A stretch of 64,000 nt of DNA from Callorhinus ursinus (Eukaryota; Chordata; Mammalia; Carnivora; Otariidae): NCBI RefSeq assembly GCF_003265705.1, contig NW_020312817.1, positions 47,285,627 through 47,349,626 of the forward strand, written 5' to 3'. How positions within the stretch are numbered: position 1 is the stretch's first letter; each line of letters begins with the position of its first letter. The translations under genes and the position numbers were made by a program. The notes under the pieces are model-generated. The model saw only the letters and a program-made list of their open reading frames with translations, did no database searches and was not told the DNA's origin. Shown here one piece after another: positions 45,080-56,905 of the stretch.

Positions 45080-46105
45080 ACCCATTTGAAGGTTTTTTTC
45101 TTTATCAGCAAGAAATACTATATGATATTCTTGAATTCTATTATTCTCATGAATGGGGACAAATTCTTCAGTAAATGGTTATAAATGTCATAAACAACTA
45201 CTTTTGGATTTGTTTCACCTGTTTATTATTTTTATATGGTTAGAACTTGAGATATTTAACAAAGTCCGATTCAGGCCTAATTCATGTTGTAGGAATAAAT
45301 CTCTGCTTCTCTTTTCTTGCCACTATAAGAGCCGTAGTTATAACTGATTCCATATTTCTCATCTTCCTTGTCTTGAGGAGAATTCAGGAGAAATATTCTA
45401 ATACAGTAAACCCTATTACATTTAATAGTTAGGGTGGGGCATAATAGTTAAATGAATATTTGAAATACTAGAAAGCTGTTTTTATATCATTAATGAATTT
45501 TCAACTTCATTGAATTACACTAAAATAACATAGATAAAAAGTGTAATAAGCATTTCTAAAAACCAGTGCAATATATAAATATATCAATAACAGTTTAGAT
45601 TGCAGAAATTTTTGTTGGAGCATTCTGATCACAAGAAAATCAAAGCTCAAGTTATGCAATTATGTAGATTATAAAGTTCACAGTGGGATTGCATATGTCA
45701 TTTTTATATCATTTGTTAAGGTTTGTTGCTCTTGAAGGCATAGATCTCCTCAAGACTTTTTGTGAAAAATTCTTTATACACCTGTATTTACCTATGTACA
45801 CTATTCCTATAGTAAATGTGACCTCTAGAGTAAAAAAGGAGAATAAAATATTAGACATGCACAGAAAGTAATCCCTAGACTCTGGAGAGTATTAAAGCTA
45901 CTAGATTCTGAAGAAATACAATCATTGCATGTTAAAACTGTCCTTTAAAAAATGTATTTTTTACTAATATTTTTTAAAGATGCAGTTATACAATTTAAAA
46001 AAATAAAACAGTAAAATGAGTAAATAAAAAAACAAAATTTTAGTGATAAATTAATAGTATTCTTTTAATTTGCTTTTTTGCATAATAGATTGAATATTTT
46101 TAATA
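45080..46105. other. Unassigned AT-rich stretch
   Basis: Two overlapping open frames at 45153-45432 (+) have no recognisable features. No repeat identified. Confidence 0.4.
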
Positions 46106-46121
46106 TGTAGTTTGATCATTT

Positions 46122-46316
46122 TTTTTTAAAGATTTTATTTATTTATTTGACAGAGAGAGACACAGCGAGAGAGGGAACACAAGCAGGGGGAGCGGGAGAG
46201 GGAGAAGCAGGCTTCCCGCAGAGCAGGGAGCCCGATGTGGGGCTCGATCCCAGGACCCTAGGATCATGACCTGAGCCGAAGGCAGACGCTTAACGACTGA
46301 GCCACCCAGGCGCCCC
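46122..46316 (-). mobile_element. Can-SINE, minus strand
   Basis: AAGATTTTATTTATTTATTT, GA-rich middle with ACACAGCGAGAGAGGGAACA, then TTAACGACTGAGCCACCCAG and GCGCCCC. The target-site duplication is a perfect 16-mer, TGTAGTTTGATCATTT, at 46106-46121 and 46317-46332. CpG sites survive in the head, which argues for a young copy. Confidence 0.98.
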
Positions 46317-46440
46317 TGTAGTTTGATCATTTGTAGTTTATCTTTAAAATATTCTTTATAGAGTGACATCAGTGAAAATGGCAGAGTAAGTACCTCTGAA
46401 TATTTGTCCCTTTAGAAAATCAACTCAGAAACTCAATGCA

Positions 46441-46628
46441 GGGGTGCCTGGGTGGCTCAGTCAATTAAGCTGACTTAGGCTCAGGTCATGATTTCAGGGT
46501 CCTGGGATCAAGATGCTGTCAGGCTCCCTGCTCAGTGGGGAATCTGCTTGTCCCTCTGCCCCCCACCACTTGTGCTCGCTCGCTCTCTCTCTCTCAAATA
46601 AATAAATAAAATGAAATAAAATGTAAAA
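46441..46628 (+). mobile_element. Can-SINE, plus strand, inside the L1 5' part
   Basis: Head GGGGTGCCTGGGTGGCTCAG; the stretch between the A and B boxes is about ten bases short (ATTAAGCTGACTTAGGCTCA); tail AAATAAATAAATAAAATG. Target-site duplication with one mismatch: AAACTCAATGCA (46429-46440) and AAACTCAAGGCA (46629-46640). It must be younger than the L1 it interrupts. Confidence 0.95.
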
Positions 46629-49219
46629 AAACTCAAGGCAAAAATTGTTCAAAGCAACATTTTTTTTCAAAGCAATGTTTTTAAGACTCTTGAAATTAAC
46701 CAAAGGCTTGCCTCAACTCATGGAGCATTTATTCAAGAAAAAAAATGGCAAATTGTTAATAATTACAGTGAGTTTTGCCCTATTTTATCTCACCCTAGCC
46801 CCATCCCCTGTTCTCAAGCTCAGCAGTAGTCTTTATAAAAATAAAACAGCATGCGTTCTAGGAAATAGAGGGAGCAGAAAAGAACCTGAGTTCTTTCAAA
46901 GCCTCATTCCCTAAGAATTGTTATCCGATCTGTCTGGTGGTTATCTAGGAGTCTCTACTCAAAAAGATTGTCTTTATATAACCTCACTCCAGCTTGCCAA
47001 GACTAAAAGCTTTTCCCAAGGGGTGTGTCCAAAAACTTTTACAGGCAATTCTTTTAAACTTTGCAACTGCCTGGCATATTGTTGGGACAAAGCAGAGAAT
47101 AACCAAGAAGCTTGAAAAACTACTACATATTCCTGGGAATCTAGAAACCAGCCATATGTATAGAACTGTGAACATGCTCAGGAAAAATTTAAGAAGACCC
47201 TAAGGTTGCATTGCCCACTGACGATGAGGCTTTGCACAACCAGGAAGTGAAGGCTGAACCAGAGTTGTGAACTAGCTGGTTGATTATTAAAGGCAAACTT
47301 CAACAAGCACAGAGAGACCATTGGCAAAGCCTGGGAAGTTTATTGGTTGCAGGTATTTAAGAAAATCTGTCTATTGATTAGCCAACTAATACATTTAGAA
47401 ACAACAGTGGCCACTTCTGACAAAACAAAAAATAGACTTTACAGAATTAATGCAGAAAAGTCACTAAATAAACAACTTCAGCAAGCAGCAGCAACAGCAA
47501 ACTGTTAGATCAAAAATATATAGCAGCTATAAATCCGTGTTCATCTAGCCCGAGCCCTCAAAATGTTTGAGGCAAAAACAGGTTGAAGTAAAAAATAAAC
47601 AATAATAGTTGGAGTCTTCACTAGACCACTTTCAACAATTAAGAGAAGATCAACAAGAAAATAGAAAACTATGAACCAACTACACCTAAAATGCATATAT
47701 AGAACACTTTACCCAACAACAGCAGAATACATGTTATTTTTTAATGGACATGGACGTTCCAGGATAGACAATACAGTGCACCAAAAACACAAGTCTCAAT
47801 AAATTTTAAAAGATTGAAACCATACAAAGATGTTCTGGCACCACAGTGGAATAAAATCAGAAATAACATAAAGAAATTTGGGAAAATCACAATTACCTGA
47901 AAATTAAACACAAACCGCTGAGTAATGAATGATCAAAAAATAAATTGCAAGTAAAATTGGAAAATACTTTAAAATGAATGAAAATGAAAAAAACATAAAA
48001 ATTATGTAGCAAAAGCAGTATTCAGAAAGAAATGTACAGCTGTAAACTCCTACATTAAAAAAGATCCCAAATCAATAACCTAATTTTGCCTAATTTTAAG
48101 AAATTAGAAAAAGGGTAGTAAGTAAAACTCACAGTAAATAGTAGGAAAGAACTAATAAGGATTAGAGCAAAAAAACCAACCCAAAACAAATGATAATAGA
48201 AAAACAGTGGTGAAATCAATAAAACCAGTAGTTGGTTCTTTGAGAAGATCAACCAAATTCACAAATGTTTAGCTAGATTGACAAAAAAGAGAGAGAGAGA
48301 GAAGACTCAAATTATGAAAATCAGGCAGGGAATACAAGATAAAACTACCAAACTTAGAGAAATAAAAAGGATTATAAAGAATACTGTGAATACTTAAACA
48401 TCAACAAATTAAGCAACAGAGAGAAACAGACAAATCTCTTTAAAGATACAAAGTACCAAAACCAGTCCCATAAAGTAATAGAAAATCTGAATAGATTTAC
48501 AAGTAAAGAGATTGAGTATGAAATCAAACTTCCCAAAATGAAAAGCCCAGAACCAGATGGTTTCACCAGTGAATTCTACCAAATGTTTAAAGAATTGATA
48601 CCAATACTTCTCAAACTCTTCCAAACAATAAAAGGGAATGCTTTCTAACTCATTCTATGAGACCAGTATTACTAAAACCAAAGACATAAACACACAAACA
48701 AAAAACAACTCAATATCCCTTAGATGCAGAAGTCGCCAGGAAAATACTAGCAAACCAAATCCAGCAATATCTAAAATTTCATGTAGTATGATCAAGTGTG
48801 ATTTATCCCAGGGTTGCAAGGTTTATTCAACAAACTGAAAATTAATCAATGTAATCTACCATGTCAATAGCCTAAAGGACAAAAACCATGTGATCATTAT
48901 AATAGATGTGGGAAAACTATTTGACAAAATCCAACATCCTCTCTACTCAAGTTTTATTCATGAACACCCAACAACCTGATAAAATACTTGTACAAAAAAC
49001 ACACAGCTGATATACTTAATGGTGAAAGACTGGATGCTTTTCCCCTAAGATCAGGAAATAATAAAGATGTCTGTTTTCCTCACTTGTAATTTGTATTGGA
49101 GGTTTTCATCAAGGCAATCAGGAAATAAAATAAAATAAAATAAAATACAATTTGGAGTGGAAGAAATAAAACTATCTCCATTTGCAGATAACATAATTTA
49201 CGTATAGAAAACCCAAAAG

Positions 49220-49221
<2 letters not shown>

Positions 49222-49268
<47 letters not shown>

Positions 49269-49278
49269 NNNNNNNNNN

Positions 49279-49328
<50 letters not shown>
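49222..49328 (+). repeat. (AC)n microsatellite containing a 10-N assembly gap
   Basis: About 23 AC units, ten N (49269-49278), then about 25 more AC units. A gap of exactly ten N is usually a placeholder of unknown size, so the true array length is not known. The array grew inside L1 ORF2: both flanks (CCCAAAAGATACAC on the left, AGTGAATTAAGCAAGTTTGT on the right) belong to the same L1 segment. Confidence 0.95.
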
Positions 49329-49331
<3 letters not shown>

Positions 49332-49503
49332 CTTAGGTAAAATAGTGAATTAAGCAAGTTTGTGGAATATAAGATCAAGATACAAAAATCCATTGTTTTT
49401 CTATACATCCGCAATGAAGAGTCTTCTAATTCATAGACCTTTTTCCCTACAATATTTCATCTGATCTTTAAGAGATGCTTTAAAACTTTAGTTAGTTGTA
49501 CCA

Positions 49504-49720
49504 TGCGGCACCTGGGTGGCTCAGTCGGTTAAGTGCCCGACTCTTGATTTCAGCTCAGGTCATGATCTCAGGGTTATGAAATGGAGCCCCATGTCAGGGC
49601 TCTGTGCTGAATGTGGGGTCTGCTTAAGATTCTCTCTCTGTCTCCGTCTGCCCCCCCACACACCTCCTCCCCACCCCGCCACTAGTACACTCTCTCTCTA
49701 AAAAAAAAAAAAAAAAAATT
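49504..49720 (+). mobile_element. Can-SINE, plus strand
   Basis: Head CGGCACCTGGGTGGCTCAGT; middle with GATTCTCTCTCTGTCTCCGT, the other Can-SINE variant as at 22451; the tail is an almost pure A18 run rather than AATAAA units. Target-site duplication with one mismatch: TTAGTTGTACCA (49492-49503) and TTAGTTGTATCA (49721-49732). Confidence 0.95.
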
Positions 49721-49732
49721 TTAGTTGTATCA

Positions 49733-50184
49733 GTACATAACTCCTCACCCCACCTCCCCATCACCCTTTATTAAAGCCCTTATTTTTTTGTTGGTGCCAG
49801 TGATCCTAATCAGAAGTTGTTGGCTTATTATCTAGGGGTAATTTTTTCAATTGAGTATCCCTTTCTTTACTCAATAAACAGTGAGGCCTTCTATCCTTTC
49901 TTTCCTGCATTTTATCTTTTAGAAGTTCCTCTCATTTTCAGGATTTTTTCCTTAAGCTCTGTGAGAGATTTATATGTTCTCTATTATTTTCTTCCTCCTA
50001 TGTTATTAATAAGAATTAGGGAAAAATGGTGTTAAATTCAGATTATCTCCCAACAGACATTCACTTTGCTTATTTCTCAGGATTGTGTTGCAATAGGCAG
50101 TGAAAAACACCCAGAATGGTAATGTTTCCAGTCCTATTGATGCCAAATTCCAATTATAATGGAATCATATATTTGATGCATGTA
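49733..50184. other. Unassigned AT-rich stretch between two L1 segments
   Basis: Does not match L1 as far as I can see. It may be part of an older insertion or of the deletion scar between the L1 pieces at 46365-49430 and 50185-50570. Confidence 0.3.
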
Positions 50185-50570
50185 ATCCAGAATGTATCAA
50201 AAACTATTATAATACAATGATAAAAAAAAAACAACCCAAATGAAAAGTGGGCAAAGGAATCAAATAGACATCCAAAGAAGACTTATACATGGCCAAAAAA
50301 CACATGAAAATATGCTTCAACATCATTATTAGAGAAATGCAAATTAACACCACAAAGGAACACCACTTCACACCCACTACAATAGCTACAATAAAAAATG
50401 GGAAATTTTAGGTGTTGACTATATGGAGATGCAGGGCAATTGGAACCTTTATGCATTGCTAGTGGGAATGCACAATGGCAGAGCCACTGTGGGAAATGTT
50501 TTGGCATGTCCTCAAAATGTTGAACATAGTTATCAGATTACCCAGCAATTTCAGCAATGCACCCACTCTC
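50185..50570 (+). mobile_element. L1 ORF2 fragment, plus strand
   Basis: AACAACCCAAATGAAAAGTG, GGCAAAGGAATCAAATAGAC, ACACATGAAAATATGCTTCA, ACATCATTATTAGAGAAATG, CACTTCACACCCACTACAAT and CATTGCTAGTGGGAATGCAC are ORF2 3' landmarks in correct order. It lies downstream of, and in the same orientation as, the composite L1, so it may be the continuation of that element with the part in between lost. Confidence 0.92.
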
Positions 50571-51169
50571 ACCCCAATATATTGATTGCCTTTGAGTAAA
50601 TTTGGAATTTTGCACTCTTCTCAGGAGAACTCAGGCAAGGCTCATATGTTTGTGATTAAATCAGATCATGGGCTGGAATTCAGCCTCCATTCACCCTGTG
50701 AGCCAGACATTTGTAATGGACACAATATACACTCACAGTATTACAAGTCATCCTTGTTTGAGAAAACCCTTAGTAATTCCTCAAGTTGCAACCTAAATAG
50801 CACATCTTCTTTAATTCTTTTGTTATAAAGTGCCCATCTTCAGTGGTTTATGTTATTTTAATATTTCATACGTTCCTTTTATATTTACTTTTGTATTTGT
50901 CTGCATATCAAGTGCCTGCATGACAAGGAGAGCCTTCCAGTTTTTTTCATGTTAGTATTTAATCACAGTAGATGCTCCAATAAAGGGTTAGTGCCAAGCT
51001 TTCACATTAAGATCCTGATTCCCATCCATTAATATACTTCCTTTGTGCCTTAGTGACTCTTGTCACAGCTTGAACTTTAAAATGAATCAAGTGAAAGAAC
51101 TTGAACTTCAGAGCATGAATCTATGGCTACAGGTGGCTGTCCCCAAAAAGATGGTGCCCATTAGTCTCC
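50571..51169. other. Unassigned stretch
   Basis: An 80-codon plus-strand frame at 50586-50828 shows no motif that I know. No repeat identified. Confidence 0.35.
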
Positions 51170-51422
51170 TGTTTTTAAGGTGTTTACTACATGCCAGTGT
51201 TGTTCTAAGCCCTTGCGTTGTTTCATTCATTTCATACAACAAAACTGGCAGGTCCAGCACTACACTATTAACCCGCTTTTACAGATGGAAGAACTGAGAC
51301 ATAAAAATTTAAGTAACAGATTGAAGGTTATGAAATAGTAATTGATAGAGTCAGTGTTTGAGAAAAGCAAGTTAACTCAGCATCTGAGCTCTTAACCAGC
51401 GTGCTCTTCTGCCTTTCACTAG
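51170..51422 (-). mobile_element. MIR, minus strand, nearly full length
   Basis: TACTACATGCCAGTGTTGTT, CTAAGCCCTTGCGTT, TTAACCCGCTTTTACAGATG, GAAGAACTGAGACATAAAAA and GAGCTCTTAACCAGCGTGCT cover the whole reversed MIR from 3' end to head. Together with the next MIR it forms a small tandem of two in the same orientation. Confidence 0.9.
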
Positions 51423-51587
51423 TGCATGTTGTTACTGTTTGCATTGTGGAATCCAAGAGAGAAAGCTTCACTACACCCTTTTTCTCCGGCTTTGAAAAGC
51501 TTTATCTTCTTTCGTAACACCTGCGATTTACTTTATAGAGATGGTCAGACTGTATAGGAAGGATCTATTAGATCTCATTTCACATAA

Positions 51588-51785
51588 ACAAACATTTATT
51601 AAGCACTAACTATGTGCCTGGAGCTATAGTTAATATCTTATACTTATGATTTAATTTATATGAATTACATAAGGCTGGCATCATTTTTCTTTTTACTAAT
51701 ATATAATAGAGGCTCAGGGTTTATGTCAACCATGAAAATGGTTGATAGGTGAGTTAGGAATAAATTCCATTCTGTTATCAAATGG
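51588..51785 (-). mobile_element. MIR, minus strand
   Basis: AACATTTATTAAGCACTAAC, TATGTGCCTGGAGCTATAGT and AATAGAGGCTCAGGGTTTAT follow the reversed MIR 3' part and core. More diverged than the copy just upstream. Confidence 0.75.
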
Positions 51786-52019
51786 GAAGAGAATCAGATG
51801 ATAAGATTAACAGAGTCTCTTGGCTTTGGACCGGGAATTTACTGAGCTTTAGCCAGATGTTTTGTTCCTGTGTTACACCCCACCCCCTTGCTACTGAGTC
51901 TGCTTCACCTGAATCAAAGCCCCAGGCTTTTCCCAGTATTATATGCGGTTTCATTTCATGTAATCCAGAATGTTATTCTGTCAGACTATGTTGTTACAAA
52001 ATATGATTTAGTAGCATAT

Positions 52020-52130
52020 AGTAGTATTTATTTACTCATTCAAAAAACATGTATTTAGCATCCTCTATGGGAAAGATGAGATGCTGAAGATTGTAAAATC
52101 CAATAATAATAAAAAAAGGTCAACAAAGAG
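52020..52130 (+). mobile_element. Possible fragment of an old repeat
   Basis: TTACTCATTCAAAAAACATG, TATTTAGCATCCTCTATGG and AGATGCTGAAGATTG recall the start of the long old repeat seen at 33722-35345 (ATTCATTCAACAAATATTTATTGAGCA type). Short and diverged. Confidence 0.35.
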
Positions 52131-52319
52131 CAGGACATGCATTAATTTTACATTGTATTTTAAAATATACTTTTCATAATTAACCTCCATTCTTATCATG
52201 TGAATTCTCTGGGGACAAGGACTGTGTCTTTGTGACTTCTGCTTCCATCACTGGGAATTAATGAAAAGATGGAAAAAAAAATTTATGGCTCCAATTCCAG
52301 CAGATCTGTGTAGAAAAGC

Positions 52320-52484
52320 AGTTCTGCCACCTAGTTAGGAGTCAGTAAATAATAGTTAAGTTCCCTGTTGAATAAGAGTAGTAACACTTGAAAGGATCTT
52401 GATGAGAATTAAACGAAATAATGCTTACAAATTGCCCACTGTAATACCGTTCACAGAGTTTTTCAACACAATATTAATATTATG
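52320..52484 (+). mobile_element. MIR-like fragment, plus strand, cut by a Can-SINE
   Basis: TTCTGCCACCTAGTTAGGAG, TCCCTGTTGAATAAGAGTAG, TAACACTTG and GAGAATTAAACGAAATAATG follow the MIR core and 3' half. The Can-SINE at 52485 interrupts its end. Confidence 0.55.
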
Positions 52485-52687
52485 GGAGGGGGGCCCTGGG
52501 TGGCTCAGTTGGTTAAGCATCTGCCTCTTGATTTTGGCTCAGGTCATGATCTCAGGGTCATGGCATCGAGCCCCATGTGGGGCTCTGTGCTCAGAGTATA
52601 ATCTGTTTGAGATTCTCTCTCCCTCTCCTTCTGCCCTGCAACCCTGTGCTCTCTCACTCTCTCTCAAATAAATAAATCTTAAAAAAA
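52485..52687 (+). mobile_element. Can-SINE, plus strand
   Basis: Head GGGGGGCCCTGGGTGGCTCA; B-box region TGGCATCGAGCCCC; middle with TGAGATTCTCTCTCCCTCTC; tail AAATAAATAAATCTTAAAA. Target-site duplication ATTAATATTATG (52473-52484 and 52688-52699), a perfect 12-mer. Confidence 0.96.
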
Positions 52688-52699
52688 ATTAATATTATG

Positions 52700-53299
52700 A
52701 ATTATTATTGTAGGTGTTGATATGTGTTAAATGAACATGCAATGGGTATTATAATATTAATCAACATTAATTATAAAGTTTTATCAGATCATAGAATATT
52801 TTGCGACTGTTTGTGCTTGAATGGTTTCAGAATGTAGGTGACATGTAGGTAGGTCTCCAAGAATGGGTTAAATCTGCCAAAATGAAAAGGCAGTGGGAAG
52901 TACCAAGAAAATATAGCCCAGATAGAATATTCAAAAGTTTCCTCTGTCTATGACAGTTTTTTCCCCAAAGGGCTGGATAATTTTATGGGCATATACTCCT
53001 TCGAGAATTATGAAGAAAAGGCATCAAGCAAATCTAAGATGCCATTCATCTTGTGGGAGAACTGTGCTGAACAATACACTTCTGGCTCGAGTAACCAAGT
53101 GCAACCTTGTTTGAAGATAAGATGGTCCCCTCTCTAAAGTATGCACATACTTCATACTTTAAAATGTGGCTGATAGCTTTGCTCTCTGAAGTTATTTTGG
53201 CAGGTGACTTTCGAAGGATTTATATCTGTGTCTTCTGTCACAATTTGCCTGAAACTCTCAGTGAGGGAGAAAATGTCAACTTTGAATCTACTTTTAAAT
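52700..53299. other. Unassigned stretch
   Basis: No repeat or coding feature recognised. Confidence 0.4.
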
Positions 53300-53311
53300 T
53301 AAGTTATTAAG

Positions 53312-53542
53312 GGTGCCTGGGTGGCTCAGTTGATTAAGCGACTGCCTTCGGCTCAGGTCATGATCCTGGAGTCCCGGGCTCGAGTCCCGCGCCGGGCTCC
53401 AGTCCCGCGCCGGGCTCCAGTCCCGCGTCGGGCTCCCTGCTCAGCAGGGAGTCTGCTTCTCCCTCTGACCCTCTTCCCTCTCGTGCTCTCTATCTCTCAT
53501 TCTCTCTCTCTCAAATAAATAAATAAAATCTTTTAAAAAAAA
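53312..53542 (+). mobile_element. Can-SINE, plus strand, with an internal 18-bp triplication
   Basis: Head GGTGCCTGGGTGGCTCAGTT; tail AAATAAATAAATAAAATC. Just after the B-box region the segment AGTCCCGCGCCGGGCTC is present three times, which makes this the longest Can-SINE here (about 231 bases without flanks). Target-site duplication TAAGTTATTAAG at 53300-53311 and 53543-53554. Confidence 0.96.
53381..53434 (+). repeat. 18-bp x 3 tandem repeat inside a Can-SINE
   Basis: Units CGAGTCCCGCGCCGGGCT (53381-53398), CCAGTCCCGCGCCGGGCT (53399-53416) and CCAGTCCCGCGTCGGGCT (53417-53434). The sequence is GC-rich and holds eight or more CpG sites in 54 bases. The equivalent single unit is present once in the other Can-SINEs (as CGAGCCCCGCATCGGGCT). 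Confidence 0.95.
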
Positions 53543-53929
53543 TAAGTTATTAAGATACTCTTTCTTAACCTCCTCTGTAGCCCTGAATGATTTATTTCTA
53601 CTGTATGTACTGCAGCAAAAGGGCCAATTATAAGGCTGCCCACTGAAGGCCTATTTTAAATAATACATAATCATACTGTTGCAACACATTATTTTACAGT
53701 TATCTCTTTCTTAAGATTATGCAATATTTTCTAGGGTGGGAGTACTTATGGAATAAAATTAGAGTTCCCCAAACTTTTTTCTAAGCCAAAGCTGAATCAA
53801 TTTTGAGATGAAAAATGTTAACTGTTTTCCTAATGTATTTCTTTTGAATTACATTTCCACATTTCATGAGTACATTAAAGAAAGGAACAACTTATAATCT
53901 TCCTTAAAAGGCATGCTTTAAGTATGGGT

Positions 53930-53930
<1 letters not shown>

Positions 53931-53962
<32 letters not shown>
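53931..53962 (+). repeat. (CA)16 microsatellite
   Basis: Sixteen perfect CA units. Confidence 0.96.
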
Positions 53963-53963
<1 letters not shown>

Positions 53964-56409
53964 CCTAATGTTGCTCTCAGTATTACTTTTGAACCATTTT
54001 CCTCCAAATAGCTTTAGTCTCCTTCAGAAAAATAATCCAGGCCATCAGTAATCTTTATTTTAGGGACATATGCTAGATTTCCGGTAACCATAGAATGGAG
54101 TTGATTGAATTGGGGAGAACAATGAGGAAGGAATAAACATGTTTTAAATTCAGCATTTTTGGTTTATTATAGCAAGCATTTGACATTAAGGGGCAGTATT
54201 TGAAATGGAATGTTTCCAAACTCTGCTCAATTTAATTTTGACCAAAAATAATGGACAAATTTTAATGTTATTAGACTTTGGTATGCTATAAAATGGGTTG
54301 TTTTGGTTTTGAACTTGAATGACATTTGCCCTTTATGTTCAGTTGCATCTTCCAAAGACTTCTGGAGAAGAAAATATAATTTGGAAAAGAATACACACGG
54401 ATCTTCTACTGACAAAGCAATTACCAAAAAAAGAAGACACTATATTTCTTGTGTTATATTTTTTTCCCAGAACAGTAATTGTACATATAATTTGGTAGAA
54501 GTATAGAAGCATATGATATAATGGCCCCATGGCTAGCAAATACACAAGGCTAAAGAGGAACCATTATGTTATTCTAAATAGAATGAACTCAACAGATATA
54601 AAACAAGTCTTTGGAGATCTTACCATGACTTAAATTGTGAACACGATGGCCAGCAGGTTATGCTACCATAAAAAGGACAAGAAGAACTAAACACAGAAGA
54701 AAAATTGTCAGAATGTCAGAGGCCTAGAATGCACAGTGACAATTAAGGCCCACCTCTCCCTTCCTGCATCTGTGCTGCAGAATGTTGTATCTTGTGCCAA
54801 CATCACAGAGTGCTGAAGAGTGATTAAGCTTTGGAGATCTAGAAGCCACCTGCCCCAGCTGCACTTTATTGGAGACAACAAGACATCATGAAAGATCCAA
54901 GACTAGTCTGTGTTAGGGAGAGGAGAGAAAGAGAGACAGAGAAAGGGGAACAAAGAGACAAGAGAAAGAAAAAGAGAGTAACTGAGTTACAATCTGAGTC
55001 CCTGTCTCTACCCCTCATTTTTAAAGTGTCAGCATAAACACTACACTCATTGAGTAGGCAGAAGGACCAGGTCATTTTCCAGATAGGGCTTTATTGAGTT
55101 GGAAAACTTATAATAATTACCAGATCAGGTTACTCAGTCAGTTTAAATGCTGATTAAAATTATTATTAGCTCTAAATTGATTGCATTAAGTTGCAAGTTC
55201 CTTTCCTCAAATCTTGAGTTTTAGCATTTCTGTGCAGAGAACAACTTTTTGCTATGTAGGTCTCAAGCATTTTAAATGGAGAAATTCTTATCTACTTTTC
55301 TACCTGCCATGTGCTTTTTGATTAATCTAGTTTAGAAGGTAAAATAAACTCAAATACTGTTGTTTCCATTTGGTTTAGATCTTGGAGTTATTGCCTAATG
55401 CAAACAGGAAATTACCAGATTTGGAGGTATGGCCAACAATGTAAATATGCAGAATGTTATGCAGGAAAAAATAAGTGGGTCTTCTTCAAGGGTTAATTCA
55501 AGCCAAGGATGACCAATGACACAAACATATTGGACCCCCTCTCATCTCTTTGTTCCCCTCACACATCGTTCACAGGCATATCCTGGAACACTAGCTATTT
55601 TCATTTACCATGCTTTATAAGGTCACTTGTGCTTTACACATTCTCAAGGAGCCTGCATAAAATATTTTGTTTAATTGTTTCATTAACAGTTATCAACTAT
55701 TAAGTACTGTGTAGATGACTTTGAAAGTCAACTTGGGTTCAATTTATTCATCAGGCAATGATGATAACACAAAGTGACCAGTTTGGATATATACGAAGAG
55801 TGAAAAAACTAGTTCAATTAATTCATGATTGTTCACACTAATGAATCATAGTTTCATAGAATTTAATGGATAGGAGTTGTGTGGTAGATTATTTGAATGG
55901 TAGATAATGGAAAATCATATTTGGGAGTTGGTTTGGTATATAAAAGAACATAATATTTTATACTAATCTGAGAATTAGCAATGCTGCAAACAAAGCAGGG
56001 TTAATCATGCCCATCTGGCCCCCACGCTGAACTCTTTTCCTGGAGGGATTAGAATGTTTGTCATAAATCCTCAGACTGATGCAGTAGACCAGCCTAAAGC
56101 AGAATTGATCTCACTCTGAAAGCTTCTGCATAACATTGAGTGAAAAAGCAATTAATGTGTTGGCTCTCGTAATCTCAGCAGTTTTCCTATTTTGATTTTG
56201 AAGACCACTTTTTTCAGATTCTAGTAGACTAAATTAAAGAACAGATGAAGGCAACCTTAAGACCTTGGATTTAACATTTGGATTACTGACATTAGCTATA
56301 TGAACTTGCTTTTAAGATTTGCCGAGTATAATCATAATTAAAATTGCTACTACTATTTATAATCTAAATGATATTGCATTATCTAATTTGCTTCTCTGAC
56401 GTGATTTAA
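53963..56409. other. Unassigned stretch
   Basis: A purine-rich patch at about 54916-54980 is low-complexity. Several 60-70 codon frames overlap on both strands without any recognisable feature. No repeat named. Confidence 0.35.
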
Positions 56410-56565
56410 GAAGAACAACTAATATGCACTCATTTTATAGATTTAATGAAATTAAGATTAAAAGAAATCTAATGATGTCTCTAAAGTTATAAATCAAGAA
56501 AGTGCGAAACTGGGACTTGAGTTGATAGTTTCGACTCTAAGTGACATGGTCCTTATAATTTTCTA
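56410..56565 (-). mobile_element. MIR, minus strand, diverged
   Basis: CACTCATTTTATAGATTTAA, GATGTCTCTAAAGTTATAAA and GAAACTGGGACTTGAGTTGA follow the reversed MIR core and head. Confidence 0.58.
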
Positions 56566-56647
56566 GTAAATAATTGCTGCTCAGTGTAATTTTATGATTT
56601 GCTATTGTTTTGCACTTACATTGGAAAAAAAAGACACACACATAGAA

Positions 56648-56905
56648 TAAATTTACATAAATTATTGAGTGATAATTAAACATTAATGTGCCAGGCATTG
56701 TGCTAAAATCTCTCCAGGAATTACCTCACTTGGCTTCAGAACACCCCTATTAAGAAAGTACTGTATTTTCCCTGATTTGGGGGAAAAAAAGAAGTAAACT
56801 GAATCTTAGATAAATTGTAGTTTTTTAAGATAAGAGCTATTAAATGGCAGAAGCCAGATTTGAATTACAAACTCCAGATGTACAACTATTTAGCATTTAT
56901 AATAG
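56648..56905 (-). mobile_element. MIR, minus strand, nearly full length
   Basis: TTAATGTGCCAGGCATTGTG, CTAAAATCTC, AAGTAAACTGAATCTTAGAT, GCTATTAAATGGCAGAAGCC and AGATTTGAATTACAAACTCC are in reversed-MIR order from 3' end to head. It is the second minus-strand MIR within 500 bases. Confidence 0.85.

Larger units (their letters stand above)
46365..49430 (+). mobile_element. Composite, internally deleted L1 (L1M type), plus strand
   Basis: TGACATCAGTGAAAATGGCA with GAGTAAG (46362 on) looks like an L1 5' start, and 46680-47545 fits an L1M 5' UTR from memory. From about 47560 the sequence is ORF2: AATAATAGTTGGAGTCTTCA (endonuclease part), then reverse-transcriptase words [14 protein letters not shown] (48540-48585) and [10 protein letters not shown] (48912-48941). 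ORF1 and the start of ORF2 are missing. The catalytic FADD motif reads FADN here (GATAAC near 49185), and the frame stops soon after. It is broken by the SINE at 46441, by frameshifts and by the CA array at 49222. Inactive. Confidence 0.85.
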
